Source: Hermodice carunculata (lineage: Eukaryota > Annelida > Polychaeta > Eunicida > Amphinomidae). From it: a DNA stretch of 64,000 nucleotides. Positions within the stretch are counted from its first letter, which is position 1. Every line of letters begins with the position of its first letter. A program made the position numbers and the translations under genes. The stretch covers positions 20,744,588 to 20,808,587 of the forward strand of contig OZ026630.1 in NCBI GenBank assembly GCA_964020975.1, written 5' to 3'. This document shows positions 49,878-62,176 of the stretch, piece after piece. The notes beneath the pieces were generated by a model. The model was not told the DNA's origin. It did not search any database and saw only the letters and a list, made by a program, of their open reading frames with translations.

Positions 49878-52230
49878 GAGAAAAAAAAGTAACATACAAG
49901 GTATAGAAGTGATTGGTGTTTCTCTATGATACAGGTTGTACAAATTACAGAGGGCCTTCAATTATATGAAATAAGGAGAAAAAGTCGTGCACAATTTAAG
50001 TATGCCCTTAGAAGGTGTAAACATAATGAAGAGTCCATGAGGGATGATGCGAGGGCAAAAAGTTTGATGAACAAGGATACTACTTGTGCTTTTTGGAAGA
50101 CTGTGTCGGTTATGAATAATAAAAGTCTTCCGTTACCTGCGAGTGTTGGTGGTAAGGTAGGATATCACGATATAGCTATTAATATGTGGGCATATCATTT
50201 CAGTGGCCTATTGAACGATGGTGAAAGTACCGAGTATAAGCAGTCCGTTTGCACTGAAGTATCACATATTGTCTTATCCAATGAAATGATCGTATCGAGT
50301 AACGAAATAGAGTGTATTTTGAGAGATCTTTCCCCAGGCAAGTCAGCTGGCCCAGACGGTATTACGACTGAAAAACCTCACGTTTGCCAGTTACATACTC
50401 TGTTGTCTTCTGGCTAGACTTTTCAGTGCTATCCATATACATGGTTATATTCCACCTGCTATGACCGAAGTTGTACTCGTGCCTCTAATGAAGAACAGAG
50501 TTGGAGATGTAATGGACAAAGATGATTACAGACCAATTGCTTTAGCTACTATTTTTTCCAAGGTTTTCGAAAGGTTTTAATGACACGGTGTGAGCACTTT
50601 CTTTACACTACCGATTTTCAGTTTGCTTTTAAAAAGCGTCATGGCACTGACATGTGCATATATGTACTAAAAGAAATCATTTTTCAATATAGATCTCATG
50701 GTAGCCCAGTCTTTATCTGTTTCATATATGCCAAGAAAGCCTTTGACAATGTAAATCATTGGACATTGCAACATAAGTTGCTTAACAGACATGTACCGAC
50801 TTTTATTGTAAAGTGTTTAATTTGTTGGTTTGCTTTACAGCAGTTTTGTGTACAGTGGGGGTCAGCAATCTCTTATCATTTCTCTGTATTAAATGGGGTA
50901 CGCCAGGGCGGGATAATCTTCCCTCGGCTGTTCAATGTCTACATGGACGACCTTAACAGTAAAGTTGTAAAAAGTTAGATCGGCTGTCACATTGCTGGTA
51001 CTTCTGTAAACAAGGGTAAGTCAAATTGTTCTTATCTGGACCTGCACAATACAAATTTAGTAATTATGGTTTGTTTGACAGGTGTTCTTCTTTCATAATG
51101 AAGCTCTGCATTTATAAGCAAAACTTCACGTATTTAGCTAATTCATCATTTGCATGTTCTTATTTATTCTTTATTATGTGGGTTGTCTTTGCTGAATATT
51201 TAGCTTAGACAAGGAGCCGCTACTCAGAGAGACATGTACGGGTAAAAGGCTCCGAAACATGTTGAGTAGTTACCCGCTGAAGACCCTTTAATTTATTTGG
51301 GCTGATACAGCCTATGTCAAAACTTTACAGAGGAACGTGTGCAATATAGACAATAGTAATTCCATATGTATATAGGTTAGACAGGGACAGGTTAGCTTAT
51401 GGAGAGTAAAAAGTTCGAACTGCGGAATAGGATATTGACTACTAGGAAGTGGTTCTGGGCAAAAAGACACAAATACAAACCTTAGTTATGCAGAAGATAT
51501 AATGTTGATTAGCCCTTCAGTGGAGGGTCTAAGACAATTAATTACAACTTGCGAAGAATACGCCGTGGAACATGACGTTACTTACAATACGAAAAAAAAC
51601 AAACAAACAAACAAACAAACAAACAAACAAAAACAAAACAAAAACAAAACCAGAATGTATGTATGTATATCAAGCCGCCTTCCTCATACTTTGATATAAC
51701 CCCTACCGTGTGTATGGCCGGTAAACAGCTGACATTTGTAAACAGTTTTAAGTATCTTGGCCATGTTTTGACACATAATTTCTCTGATGATTTAGACATC
51801 AAGCGTCAATTTAGACCTATTTGTACAAGGGCTAATATGCTGCGTCGTAAATTTTATAGTTGCATTCATGAGACAAAGCCTCTCCTCTTCAAAACTTTCT
51901 GTTCGTCATTGTACATAGCCTAGCTCTGGAAGGAATATACAAAGTTGGAAATATATAAAATGAAAATATGTGCTAACAACTCCCTGAGATGGTTTCTTGA
52001 ATACCCTGGTCACTGTAGTGCAAGTGCTCTATTTGTTCAGAATCGTATTAAGTCTATGCAGGAATTGCTATGTCATGTGAAATGTAATTTTGTAAATAGA
52101 GTCCACTCATCTGTTAACACTGTGATACAAACTTAAATAAATTGTGATGTAAGATGGTGCTCAAGCTCAAGCATGTGGAACACATGATGCAGACTTTTAT
52201 GTATAAAATGTAATTGTGTAATTAACTAAT
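48580..52230 (+). pseudogene. Nearly full-length, decayed LINE (endonuclease plus reverse transcriptase)
   Basis: Starts KLRLVSLNCQSVKSW (endonuclease start) and continues LLQEHWLA and GDMNAKPVSVFGDKLNDF. At DYISSDPFPLSV the catalytic His of the usual SDH motif is Pro. The RT follows: SPGKSAGPDG (50330), FAFKKRHGTD, AKKAFDNVNH, GVRQGGIIFPRLFNVYMDDL (50900), YAEDIMLISPSVEGL (51485), FVNSFKYLGHVL and the C-terminal SASALFVQNRIKSMQELL. Several frameshifts and stops. A (CA)n tract (49838-49876) and an (AAAC)n tract (51597-51650) have arisen inside, and about 480 bp of foreign sequence separates RT motifs B and C (about 51012-51478). Confidence 0.8.
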
Positions 52231-52470
52231 TTTTTAAACTTTGGACTGTACGGCTTTTTTACCAACACTCTTTACTCTTTTTTTTCTATGTGACAAAGGA
52301 ACAAAAACAGTTCTTTTTTATGTGCAGTTTACTTCCTTAGATTACAATGTGTATACAATAATTGTACATGTATGTGGATGTTCAAATAATGTTTATTTCT
52401 AATAATGATAATAGTGATAATAATGATAATCATAATAATAATCATAACAATAAAAATAATAATGATAATA

Positions 52471-52478
<8 letters not shown>

Positions 52479-52559
<81 letters not shown>
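52479..52559. repeat. (ATG)n and (AAT)n microsatellite
   Basis: About 17 GAT/ATG triplets then about 10 AAT triplets. The AAT part abuts the 3' end of the next LINE copy and is probably its tail. Confidence 0.95.
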
Positions 52560-52560
<1 letters not shown>

Positions 52561-53905
52561 TGGCTCTCCGCTTTCGTGCCGCGGTCCTGTGTGACACAGG
52601 TTGCCGAAGGAAATAAAGGAGGAAACCATGGTTATCCTAATCAGCTTGTGCTGCCAGGTTTTCCAGGACCAGAGCTGATGCAAAGGGTCCTGCACACACT
52701 CTCTCACAGCTGTCCTAGGCCCCGATCATTATCCATCCCCCTTACACTCATCGCTTGTAGAGTCATCTCCCGTCAAAAAAACAAAAAACAAAAAAAAAAA
52801 AAAAACAAAAAAAAATCTCTCTCACACACCCTATCCCCGCCTCTAAGGCTCAGGCATTTCCCATTGGAGATCCCATGGGAGCCCTTATAACTTCTACTAC
52901 CGTTCCCTTTCCTCCCTGTACTCTGAAATTCTTATTTGCCCTATTGCTGTGTAACTCTATCATTTCATTTCTTTTCTTTCAGCATCCTACCAGGTAGTCC
53001 TGTACACTTTCAGTACCTTTCTTGCCTCTCAGAAAGGCACCCTTAAACCTAAAACCCATGCTACACGTTCCTCTTCCTCTAAACACCGAACCTCTTCTAG
53101 GCCCTTGTTATTACAGTCTTCCCTGTGCCACTATCTGAAAAAAAATTATCTTATCTCTCTATATGCATCACACCACAACAGCCAAGGATCTACTCTTTCA
53201 TCTGCCTCTTGTCTACATACCTTACATTTACCATTACTACCTGTTGTCCACTTCTGTTTTCTCTTTTCTAGATTAATGACTCCTGCCCTACTTTGAAAAA
53301 GAAGCCTGGATCCCTTCCCTCCACCCCAACACACAATTTTCTTTGGCTTTTCTAGTAGCTTATACGCTTTTAATGTACTCTTTTCCCTGACTCCTCTTTT
53401 CCAGTCCTCCTTTCAGCCTTCTGTAACAGTCTTACCTATGTGCACTTTCCAATCATCAACCTCATTATATCCTTTCAATTCATATCTCTCTGCCAACTTA
53501 TCTGTGTTTTTGACCCATCTTGTTTATTCGTGGACTATCTCATTGGAAACTCTCCTGCACCACCTGTCTTCACTTACTGCTTGTAGATACCCCTAGTATT
53601 TTAACTTTGCTTTGGCAATTCTGTCTGTGATTTTATTTCATCCTAACTTTCCTAGGACTGCTTCTGTTGCTCTGCATGGTGGTGCTCCCAGTATCCATTT
53701 CCCCATCTCATTCTGTGCTTTCTCCATCCCCTGCATCTCCCTCACTTTAATATTGAAATCACTTCTAAGCCATGTATCATCATATCATCTTGTGTGCATG
53801 TACATAATCACCTTATCATTATTGTCTATTGTGTATTGTTTTACTTCCATTTGCTCAGTGATATTAGCCTGAGATGCTACTGTTGTATTGTTTTTAAAAC
53901 CGAGA
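52531..53905 (-). pseudogene. LINE 3' half (family with ATT tail), copy 3
   Basis: On the minus strand the right part encodes EMGKWILGAPPCRATEAVLG (about 53700), a typical LINE C-terminal motif. It continues with CWGGGKGSRLLFQSRAG and the knuckle CKVCRQEADERVDPWLLWC. The left part (52560-52920) is the 3' UTR shared with 34880-35250 and 46085-46560, ending in (ATT)n. Frames are broken and the 5' part is missing. Confidence 0.7.
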
Positions 53906-54360
53906 ATAAAGAAATGTTGTATGTATGTACCTATACAAGGGCTGACCCTTCTGGATATAGCACCTCCCGACAATGAGCATTTTTACAGTCCCGGGGAGAG
54001 GAGCGTCTATTAAGTAGCTTCACTTTATAAGTAAAGCTTGGAATTGTGTGTACATTTGATTGTAGCTCTTGATGATATTCAAGTTTCAAAATGTTAAATG
54101 CTCCTAACTAACATGATTTTGAATGCTACATAACAGGTTTATATCCTTCGTCATGTACCATATACTGTATATATATATACTACTAGCAGTCACTTCGCTC
54201 TGGTATAGGTTTGAAGATATTCAATATTTAAAGTTCGAAATACTCCCAGTATTCACTGAAGTCAATGTATGATTAATTAATAGTAACATCTTACCTTCTG
54301 GGCACACATGCTGATTTGCTTATACTTTTTTATTTATTATATATGCAGGTGTCGATCCAG
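53906..54360. other. Intergenic, no gene seen
   Basis: AT-rich; nothing recognised. Confidence 0.45.
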
Positions 54361-54750
54361 CTTCATTTTTTTAGGTTGATGCTACAGGTGAATGCAATGA
54401 AATAAAAGTAAAAGTTGTAGACGTTAAATTCATGCTAATTAGGCATGATTCTGAAATTTAAATACAGAGTATCTTCAAATTTATTGTAGATTGGTTAGTG
54501 GCATAGATGCAATCACTGAAATGAACCTGAGAGTTTTACAATTTGAAATTGTCCTAATTGGGCACACTCAGAAGATTTTCATGTTCACAACTTTACACCT
54601 TTTAAAGACGAGGGGGAAATTTCAATTCACAAGGTTGTCGTCAAGATACATTTGATTATTATTTAACACACTCTAAAACATTTTAAATTTTATTAATTTT
54701 CAATAATCACAGACAGATTTGCTTTAAAAAAAAATTATTTTTTCTTAGGT
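54360..54750 (+). repeat. Dispersed repeat F3, diverged partial copy
   Basis: Shares with 45240-45930 the order taaaagttgtag, catgctaattagg, catagatgcaatca.tgaa and the end acagacagatttgcttt. A microsatellite follows directly, as in the other copy. Confidence 0.5.
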
Positions 54751-54751
54751 C

Positions 54752-54753
54752 CT

Positions 54754-54847
<94 letters not shown>
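54752..54847. repeat. (GTCT)n then (CT)n microsatellite
   Basis: About 12 GTCT units then about 23 CT units. Confidence 0.97.
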
Positions 54848-54850
<3 letters not shown>

Positions 54851-54984
54851 CAATCAATCCCCCGCATGATAGTATACGCAGTTGCCTATAGAATCGAATT
54901 AGATATGTATTGAACATCTCGATGGATAATTTCGAATCACATGACGGACACATATGGAACGAGTTTTTTCTTTTTATAAAGCAT

Positions 54985-55760
54985 TTGGACATATCTCTAA
55001 TTATTTAGAGATATCTCGTAATCATTTGTACTAAAACATATTTTGGAATGGATTTGAATACACCTCAAAGTCGATTTCAAGATTTTTTTTATATATATAT
55101 GTAACATTTGCCGGCATGTCTAAATCTTAGCAGTTTAAAAAAAAAAAACATTTAAAGATATGTTTAAATAGAGCCTATTTAGAGACATCTCTCAATCTAT
55201 TTAGAGATATATCTAAATGTATTTTGAGACATCTCTGAACCTGTTTAGAGATATCTTTAAGTGGATTTAAAGATACCTTTAAATCAATTTAACGATATCT
55301 TTAAAGCCATTTAAAGATATCGCTAAATAAAATTAAAGGTATCTTGAAATCGAGGAATAAAGGTTGCGTTCCATAAACATTGGTTCTCCTCAGGCGAATA
55401 TGCACGAACAATAATTTTCATTATAGCCCTACATGAATGTGGTGGATAGAATCCTCGAGCACATATCTAAGTTGATTTCAAGATATCTCTAAATCTGTTT
55501 CAATATGTATCTTTAAATATATTTCAAGTTATCTTGAAACGTATTTAAAGATACCTCTAAATATATTTAAAAATATCTCTAAATAGGATGTCCTTAAGTC
55601 AATTTTTAAAATATCTCTATATCCAAAAAATATTTGAATCTTTAAATAGGTCGATATTCAAAGATAACTTTTAATCAATTTTGTATATGTCCCTAGGACT
55701 GGAAGGCTCTAATCTGTTTTAAAGTTATGTTCCAATATATTTAGAGATATCTCTACACAT
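54985..55760. repeat. Degenerate array of palindromic GATATC units
   Basis: Imperfect units of about 20-25 bp built on tttagagatatctctaaat and tttaaagatatctttaaa recur over some 775 bp, each near-palindromic. No ORF. Confidence 0.75.
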
Positions 55761-55791
55761 TCAATAAAACATGAAGAGACATTTCATAAAT

Positions 55792-55799
<8 letters not shown>

Positions 55800-55887
<88 letters not shown>

Positions 55888-55935
55888 TATACATATATAT
55901 ATATGTATATATATATATGTATATATATATATATT
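55800..55935. repeat. (AT)n microsatellite, about 135 bp
   Basis: AT dinucleotides with a few C/G interruptions near the right end. Confidence 0.97.
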
Positions 55936-56274
55936 TGTTATTAGAAGAAATTAATTTTTTTTTCTAAGAAAATTTACAATATTTATCATAGTTTTCTTTT
56001 AAAATGTTAATCAACATAATGTTTTTCTATTGTGTTACAAGGGGGGGGGGGGCGATACAGGTACTGGTAAGTCAGCATTTTCAAATGACTTTTTTTTGAC
56101 TGATAATTAATTTAGGCTATATCTAATTTGGGGTTGAGAGAGGAGGTAATGTGCATGCAGTTATGCTATTTTTTCCTCAAAGCCCACTACGCTGGTACAT
56201 GGTCGGATTCCCCTACGGAACCCTCCCTAGGAATTAACCAGGGTCTTGGAATGGTGAGTCTATGTGTAATTTCT

Positions 56275-56971
56275 TTATAACAAGAATAAGAAGTTATAAC
56301 AATAAGAAATCTTGTTCTAACATTGAAAAGCTAGCAAAGAAAAAATATGATAACACGAAAAAAGTTGCTTTAACAAGGAAAAAACCTTGCTGTAATAAAA
56401 TCTTGTCACAACAAGAAAACAATGCTATAACAAGAAAATGATTTTGTTATAGCAAGAATAAGGTTGTTTTAGGAAGAAAAAATTCACGAATAGAAAAAAG
56501 TTGTTTCAGAAAAGAAAATCTTATCATAACAAGAAACAATTATCATTGGAAAATGTGCTTGTAACAAGAAGATTCATTGTTCACAAAAAGGACCAAGTGG
56601 ACTATTTACCCTCCCCCCCAACGAAAAATTATTACCTAAAAAGGTTGTTTTGACAAGAAAAATCATGTTATAATCCACCACTACCCCCCACCCCCAGAAA
56701 CATCTGGTTATAACAAAAAAAGTTCTTATAACCGAAAACAGTTATTATAACCAGAAAATAATGTCATAACAAAACAAAATTATTGTACAACAAATAAATT
56801 CTTATAACAGAAAAAGGTTTTTTATAATAAGAAAAAAATCAACTTATAGTAAATAAGATTACTATAACAAGAAAAAGTCTTTTTTATAAAGAAGTTTTTA
56901 TAACAAAAATTGCTGTAACAAGTTTATTTATTCATTCATTCATTCATTCATTCATTCATTTATTTATTTTT

Positions 56972-57022
<51 letters not shown>

Positions 57023-57180
57023 TCTATTTATTTATTTTAGTGTTGTTAAAACAAAACGAATACTTGTTACTATAAGGAACACAAAACACATGTTACAACG
57101 AAACAAATAGATGTTACAAGAGATAAAAATGGTGCTCTAAAAAAAAACTTCATATAAGAGGAAAGAAGTCGTTGTAACAA
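56275..57180. repeat. Degenerate array of ATAACAAGAAAA-type units
   Basis: The motif (gtta)taacaagaaaa recurs dozens of times in one orientation, with occasional inverted versions (ttcttgttata), at loose 20-30 bp spacing. It is split by (ATTC)n (56929-56960) and (TTTA)n (56960-57037). No ORF. Confidence 0.7.
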
Positions 57181-57552
57181 CTCCATCTTTCACATGTGCC
57201 GCATCGGTTCAGGAATTTGAAATCATTATGCCTAAATATGTATGTGATTTGCTTTCAGAAATGCGCAAATTGTGAATTTCCCATGTCTTTGTATAGTCCA
57301 CTCGCTTTCCCACGAAAACAACCTAAGATTTGGCTGGCCTAAATGTCATTTCCCTGTTTTGAGCAAAAACGTGCAATATTGAGAATTCTGATTAATGGTT
57401 CCTTTGTGTCTGTTGTAATAACTATATCAACAGCACATAAAAGGCAAAGGGTATGACCTTTTCTTTGAGACATCCCAAAATGCTTTCATGATACATATCG
57501 ACCAGATCTCCCTTACAATAGAAAACAATAAGTTGTGCGAGAAAAATAATAT
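57181..57552. other. Intergenic, no gene seen
   Basis: Nothing recognised. Confidence 0.45.
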
Positions 57553-57645
57553 CTTGGTTTGGTTTAAACATATCTTATTCAAAAACGATTGAGAAACAGG
57601 CAGAGCTATATAAATCTCTCTTGCATAATAAAAAAAATGTAGAAA
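57553..57645 (+). pseudogene. Very short LINE 3' end copy
   Basis: ttggtttaaacatatcttat, gagaaacaggcagagct and ataaatctctctt match the end of the plus-strand LINE at 61995-62085, indicating a severely 5'-truncated insertion of the same family. Confidence 0.55.
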
Positions 57646-58140
57646 ATACAGATATTGAGCATTACATTATAAGGGTTTGAATCATACAACATGACACATG
57701 ACAATATACATTACTCAAAAATATAAAAAATGGGGGTAAATACACAACACAGGACTATATACATGAGCAAAACAGTGACATGTAGAAGATGAGACATAAC
57801 ACATTAACGGGACAGACAGAGAGCAGTAAAGATAGAGAGAGAAAAGGGAAGAAGAGGAATTAAAGTCAAAAATACTTCCATTTGTGGGTATTCTGAAGCT
57901 GAAAGAATCCATGGGGTTCAATTGACTCATTGCACATGATTAATTGATTCCCGTTTTCAACTTTAAAACTAAATTGAGAATAATCTACGGTGGTTTAAGG
58001 ACTCCTACATGCCACTTTTTTTTGAAGAACCAACTTTAAAGCTTGATAAAGTACTACTTACTGATGCAAAGACAGCTAAAGTATGTATTTTTGGGTTAGT
58101 ATAATCATGATCTATAGATCCGTGCACAGATCAATCATTG
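57646..58140. other. A-rich sequence, possible 3' UTR of the next LINE
   Basis: No gene recognised. It may include the 3' untranslated part of the minus-strand LINE that follows. Confidence 0.35.
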
Positions 58141-59865
58141 CCCTTACATAATTGTTAAATAAACACAGTGATGATGAAATGGTCGGGTTTTATGCTGTTC
58201 TCGTCTATTTCTTCTATGAAACAAATGACAAAATTGCAAAAAATGGTTTCGTTTGATTCATAACAATGTTATCCAAAAAAAAGTTTGCCATATTTTTAGA
58301 TCTCTTGTTTAGTTTAGGAAATATGTCTTTGTAAAGTTGAAAAAAATCCGACTTTCTCGTGTTTTTCTTTGACAAGGTAGATTTTGTGTTGATCTTAGCA
58401 CCAATCTGTAGTTCATGACCATACCAATCCAAAAATATATGCTTTAGCTAGCATTGCATCAATAAGTAGAACGGTAGAGGGCTGTACAGTTGGTTTTCTT
58501 AAAAAATGGTCCCATGTTTTAGAAGTCCTTAAATCTGCCGGACCGTATAATAAAATTTTGCGTTGTCTCGAAAATGTATTTATTGTTGGTTTTAGAACAA
58601 CTTTTGTTTCCCAAGTGATAAAGTAAATGGAGCTAACGGTATAATTTTTGACCAAAGAACATCTCATTGTATTATATAATTTGGGCACTCGACGAAGTAA
58701 TGATCGACTGTCTCTTTGATGGAACCACATGAGTATCCAGGTGACTCTTTGATACCTATTTTGTGCAAGTCCTGATTCAGCTGCCTGCAGTCCATCCTAA
58801 TTCTAGCATGTAGTATGTTAGCTGTCCCATTACCAGTATAGAATAATTCGTTGTTTTTTTACGTTTTTGTTTCGCTTGCGTCGAAAAGATTCTACATCTT
58901 CTGAATTTCGAGTTGCCAAAGTCAGAGTATTCCAGTGACGAATTGTAGATGGTAGAAAGGAGTTTTTGAAGATCATTATTCTATTCTTATTTTCAGTTAT
59001 ATTTACTTTTGAACGAAAGTTGTAATTAGTTCTGGATGATACATTTTGAGGCAGTAAATCAGATAAGTACTTCGGGGTAAGTCCATGAACTATTTTATAA
59101 ATGAGGTCTACTCTATGATTTTCTCTACGTTTTGAATTTTTTTCCATCCAGTCTGATTATGTATGTTGTCATGACTTGAACAACTTATGGTTCCTGTAAC
59201 AGCACGGGCAGCAACCAGCTGAACACTCTCGAGTAGTACTGCCTCGGTATCTGTGCATCCACCTCAGACCACATCCCCAAACTCAAGTATAGGTCTGACA
59301 TATGAAAAGTAGATTATTTCTAAAGAGCGCCTGCTTAATATGCACTCTAACAATTTCATGATTCCAGCTAATCTTTTTGCTTTTTGACAATAAAATTTAC
59401 ATGCGTGGACCAGGATAGGTCTGATCTGACTAGAAGTCCAAGATGCTTGAATTATAAAGTGTCTGTATAAGAGCAGGATAGTAAACCTTGTCAAACGCTT
59501 TGGTTACGTCACAGTAAACAACACGGACCTCTTTCTCCATGTCTAGTGCTTCGGCAACTTCAAAATATAACAGTACAAGTTGATTAATAGTACCATGTCC
59601 AGGCATGAAACCCGGCTGTTTGTCTTATAGAACCAAATTATATCTAAGAAAGTTGAAGACGTGTTTAAAAACATCCCTTTCAAATACTTTACCCCCACAG
59701 ATGACTAAAGAAATTGGTCTATAATTACTCCACGAGCTAGCTTCATCACCTTTAAAGATGGGAGTTAAACGGGCCTTTTTCCATTCAGATGGAAAAATTG
59801 ATTTTTCTAATGAAATCTGTATAAAAGTATAGCATAAAACAAGGTCATTTGGAACTACTCTCAAG
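58140..59865 (-). pseudogene. Decayed minus-strand LINE (RT to C-terminus) with internal deletion
   Basis: From right to left: SIFPSEWKKARLTPIF, SNYRPISLVICGGKVFER, then EVRVVYCDVTKAFDKV (about 59500). The frame then drops to KHLGLLVRSDLSWSTHVNF, so the palm segment with motifs B and C is deleted. It continues with SYVRPILEFGDVV, VDLIYKIVHGLTPKYLSDLL, FLPSTIRHWNTL and the knuckle CGSIKETVDHYFVECP (about 58700). CR1/Jockey-like. Several frameshifts; 5' truncated at about 59865 where it meets the next element. Confidence 0.75.
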
Positions 59866-62090
59866 TTGATCAGGATAAAGATCGTGACTCATTATTAGCT
59901 GCGCCATGGGACGCTATGTTCATTGACGGAGATATTAATGAAATTTGTAAGAGATTTATATCTTTTTTAAGTGACATCCGATTGCTTTCCTCATAAGGAA
60001 GTAACTATCAGACCACGTGATAAACCCTTTCTGACCTGTGCTTTGTGCCACAACATGAGAGTAAGAGAGAGAGAGAGCATACAAAAAGGAAAAAATCTGG
60101 AGAAGAGGACCATTGGAATTATTATCATCGCTTATGAATCGTAGTGGTCATGGTAAGAAAAGCCAAACAAGACTATTTCAATGAAGTTTCTGAAATTTTA
60201 ACCAACAAAATGACAGAAAAAAAAATTGGTGGCAAATTCTAAAAGATGTGTGTGGTTGGCGTAGAAACAAGCCCATTCCTTCCATTATTAGAAAATGGAG
60301 CTGTACTTTTGGACTCTGTTGACAAAGCCAATGCGTTGAACAATTATTTTTCATCTCAATGTGTAGTTGACGATCTCTCTGTTGATTTACCTGACCTAGC
60401 CGTGAAAACCGACCAGATTCTTGGAAACATTTTGATTGGTGACCAAGAGGTTTATGAAGTACTGAAAAAGTTGTAAATGTATAAAACAGGTGGACTGGAT
60501 GGTCTTCCAAATGAAGTGCTACGGCTATTCGCTCCATATATCTATTTACCTCTCTCCAAAATCTTCAATTTGTTCTTCACTTCATCGACTTTCCAAGTTC
60601 TTGGAAAGAAGCCAATGTATGTGCACTTTTAAGAAGGATGGCCCTCACTGTACCAAAAACTATAGACCTGTATCTCTATTATGTTCTTTGTCCAAAGTCT
60701 TTGAAATTTCTTATATTTAAGAGATTGTATAATTTCTTCATTTCAAATGACCTCACCAATAGCAACTCTGGCTTTAAAAAACTTGATTGCACGGTTTATC
60801 AACTACTTAACATTGTTCATGAGTTACATCATGCAATTGATCAAGGAAAAGAAATACGAATGGTGTTTTTAGATGCATCTAAAGCTTTTGACAGGGTTTG
60901 ACATCCTGGGCATCCTACATAAATTACATGAACTACGAATTTGTTGTCGTGGATCAAATCATATTTAAGTAACAGAAAACAGCGAGTTGTACTTGATGGT
61001 TTTGCATCCGACCGGGTGTCAATTGCATCTGATGTTGCACAGGATAGTGTCTTAGGGCCTTTGCTGTTCCTTGTCTTTATAAATGATTTGGTAGATGATT
61101 TAACTTGTGAAGCATACTTATTTGCTGACGATACATCTTTATTAGAAATAATTAACACACCCGGTGAAAGTACGGTCCACCTAAATGAGAATTTGTCTGG
61201 TTAAGGACTGGGGAAAAAAGTTGAGAGTTGACTTCAACCTTCGTAAAACAGAAGAAATTGGTTTTTTTGTTTTTGTTTTTTTTTTCTAACAAAAGGAAAA
61301 GCCAGCACATGGATCACTAATTTTTGCAGATAAGCCTGTAAAAAGAGTCCATGAGCATAAACATGTAGGCATCATTTTGACTGAAAATCTGTCTTGGGAC
61401 ATTTATATAAATTATATTAGTAACAAAGCTTCCGCTCGTCTGAGTCGTATTAGATATATTAAGATAAGATAAGATAAGATATTGCTCCTTTTCTTCCATG
61501 TTACGTTCTTGAGAACATCTTTATATCATTTGTTCAGCCGTTCTGGAGTATGTCGCACCGGTCTTCAATGATTGTTCAAACAAATGTAAGCAGATGCTGG
61601 AGTCAGTCCAGTGCAAAGCTGCCTTATACGGTTCTGGAGCAATGAAAATGTCTAGCCATATGCAAAGTACCAAATTGTTTAGGCTGGGCCACCCTGGAAG
61701 CCAGACGTAAATATTTAAAACTCGATCTTTATTATAAAAATGTTAATGGCCTGTGTCCTGAGTATCTGCAATAAAAAAAAAAAAAAATTCCAAACGTTGA
61801 ATTAAATAAAGCAAATTATGCCACGTGCAACGTGCGAAATGTTCCTGACCAAATACTTGCAGTGTCACGCAAGCTGGCTTTCGAAAACTCGTTCATTCAG
61901 TCAACTGGTCGTCTCTTGGCTACACTGCCGTTAAATGTGAGAAATGCTCCCGCATTAAATACTTTTAAAGCTTCAATCAAATTAATCCACTTTCCTTGGT
62001 TTAAACATATTTTATTTCAGAGAAACATGGATTAGGAAACAAGCTGTAAAGCTTTTATAAATCCCTCTCCATAACTACACAGCGTCACTT
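59866..62090 (+). pseudogene. Decayed plus-strand LINE (pre-RT to 3' end)
   Basis: Encodes DSLLAAPWDAMFIDGDINEI, WWQILKDVCGWRRNKP, NGAVLLDSVDKANALNNYFS, GGLDGLPNEVLRLF and NYRPVSLL. It continues with EIRMVFLDASKAFDRV (60860), SVLGPLLFLVFINDLVDDL (61050), the intact motif LFADDTSLL (61120) and HKHVGIILTENLSWD (61350). CR1/Jockey-like, several frameshifts and stops. Its 5' limit abuts the 5' limit of the minus-strand LINE to the left. Confidence 0.78.
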
Positions 62091-62176
62091 GATGAAACCG
62101 AAACATAATTAAGAAGGAAGTACAAATGTAGAAAACAAGAAAAGAAAAAAAAAGAAAAAATGGCGAGGACAATCAC
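62091..62176 (-). other. Probable 3' UTR and A/T-rich tail of the open LINE
   Basis: Short non-coding stretch after the stop of the minus-strand LINE. It includes an A-rich (plus strand) run at about 62138-62160, which on the element's strand is T-rich rather than poly(A), so a canonical poly(A) tail is not evident. Confidence 0.4.

Noticed and set aside
51370-51425. Possible tRNA or tRNA-derived SINE head
   Set aside because: Only a weak B-box-like match; no cloverleaf could be drawn with confidence.
57715-57930. 71-codon minus-strand frame with hydrophobic, Cys-rich end
   Set aside because: A-rich plus strand gives Phe/Leu/Tyr-rich translation; it lies in probable LINE 3' UTR without a recognisable domain.
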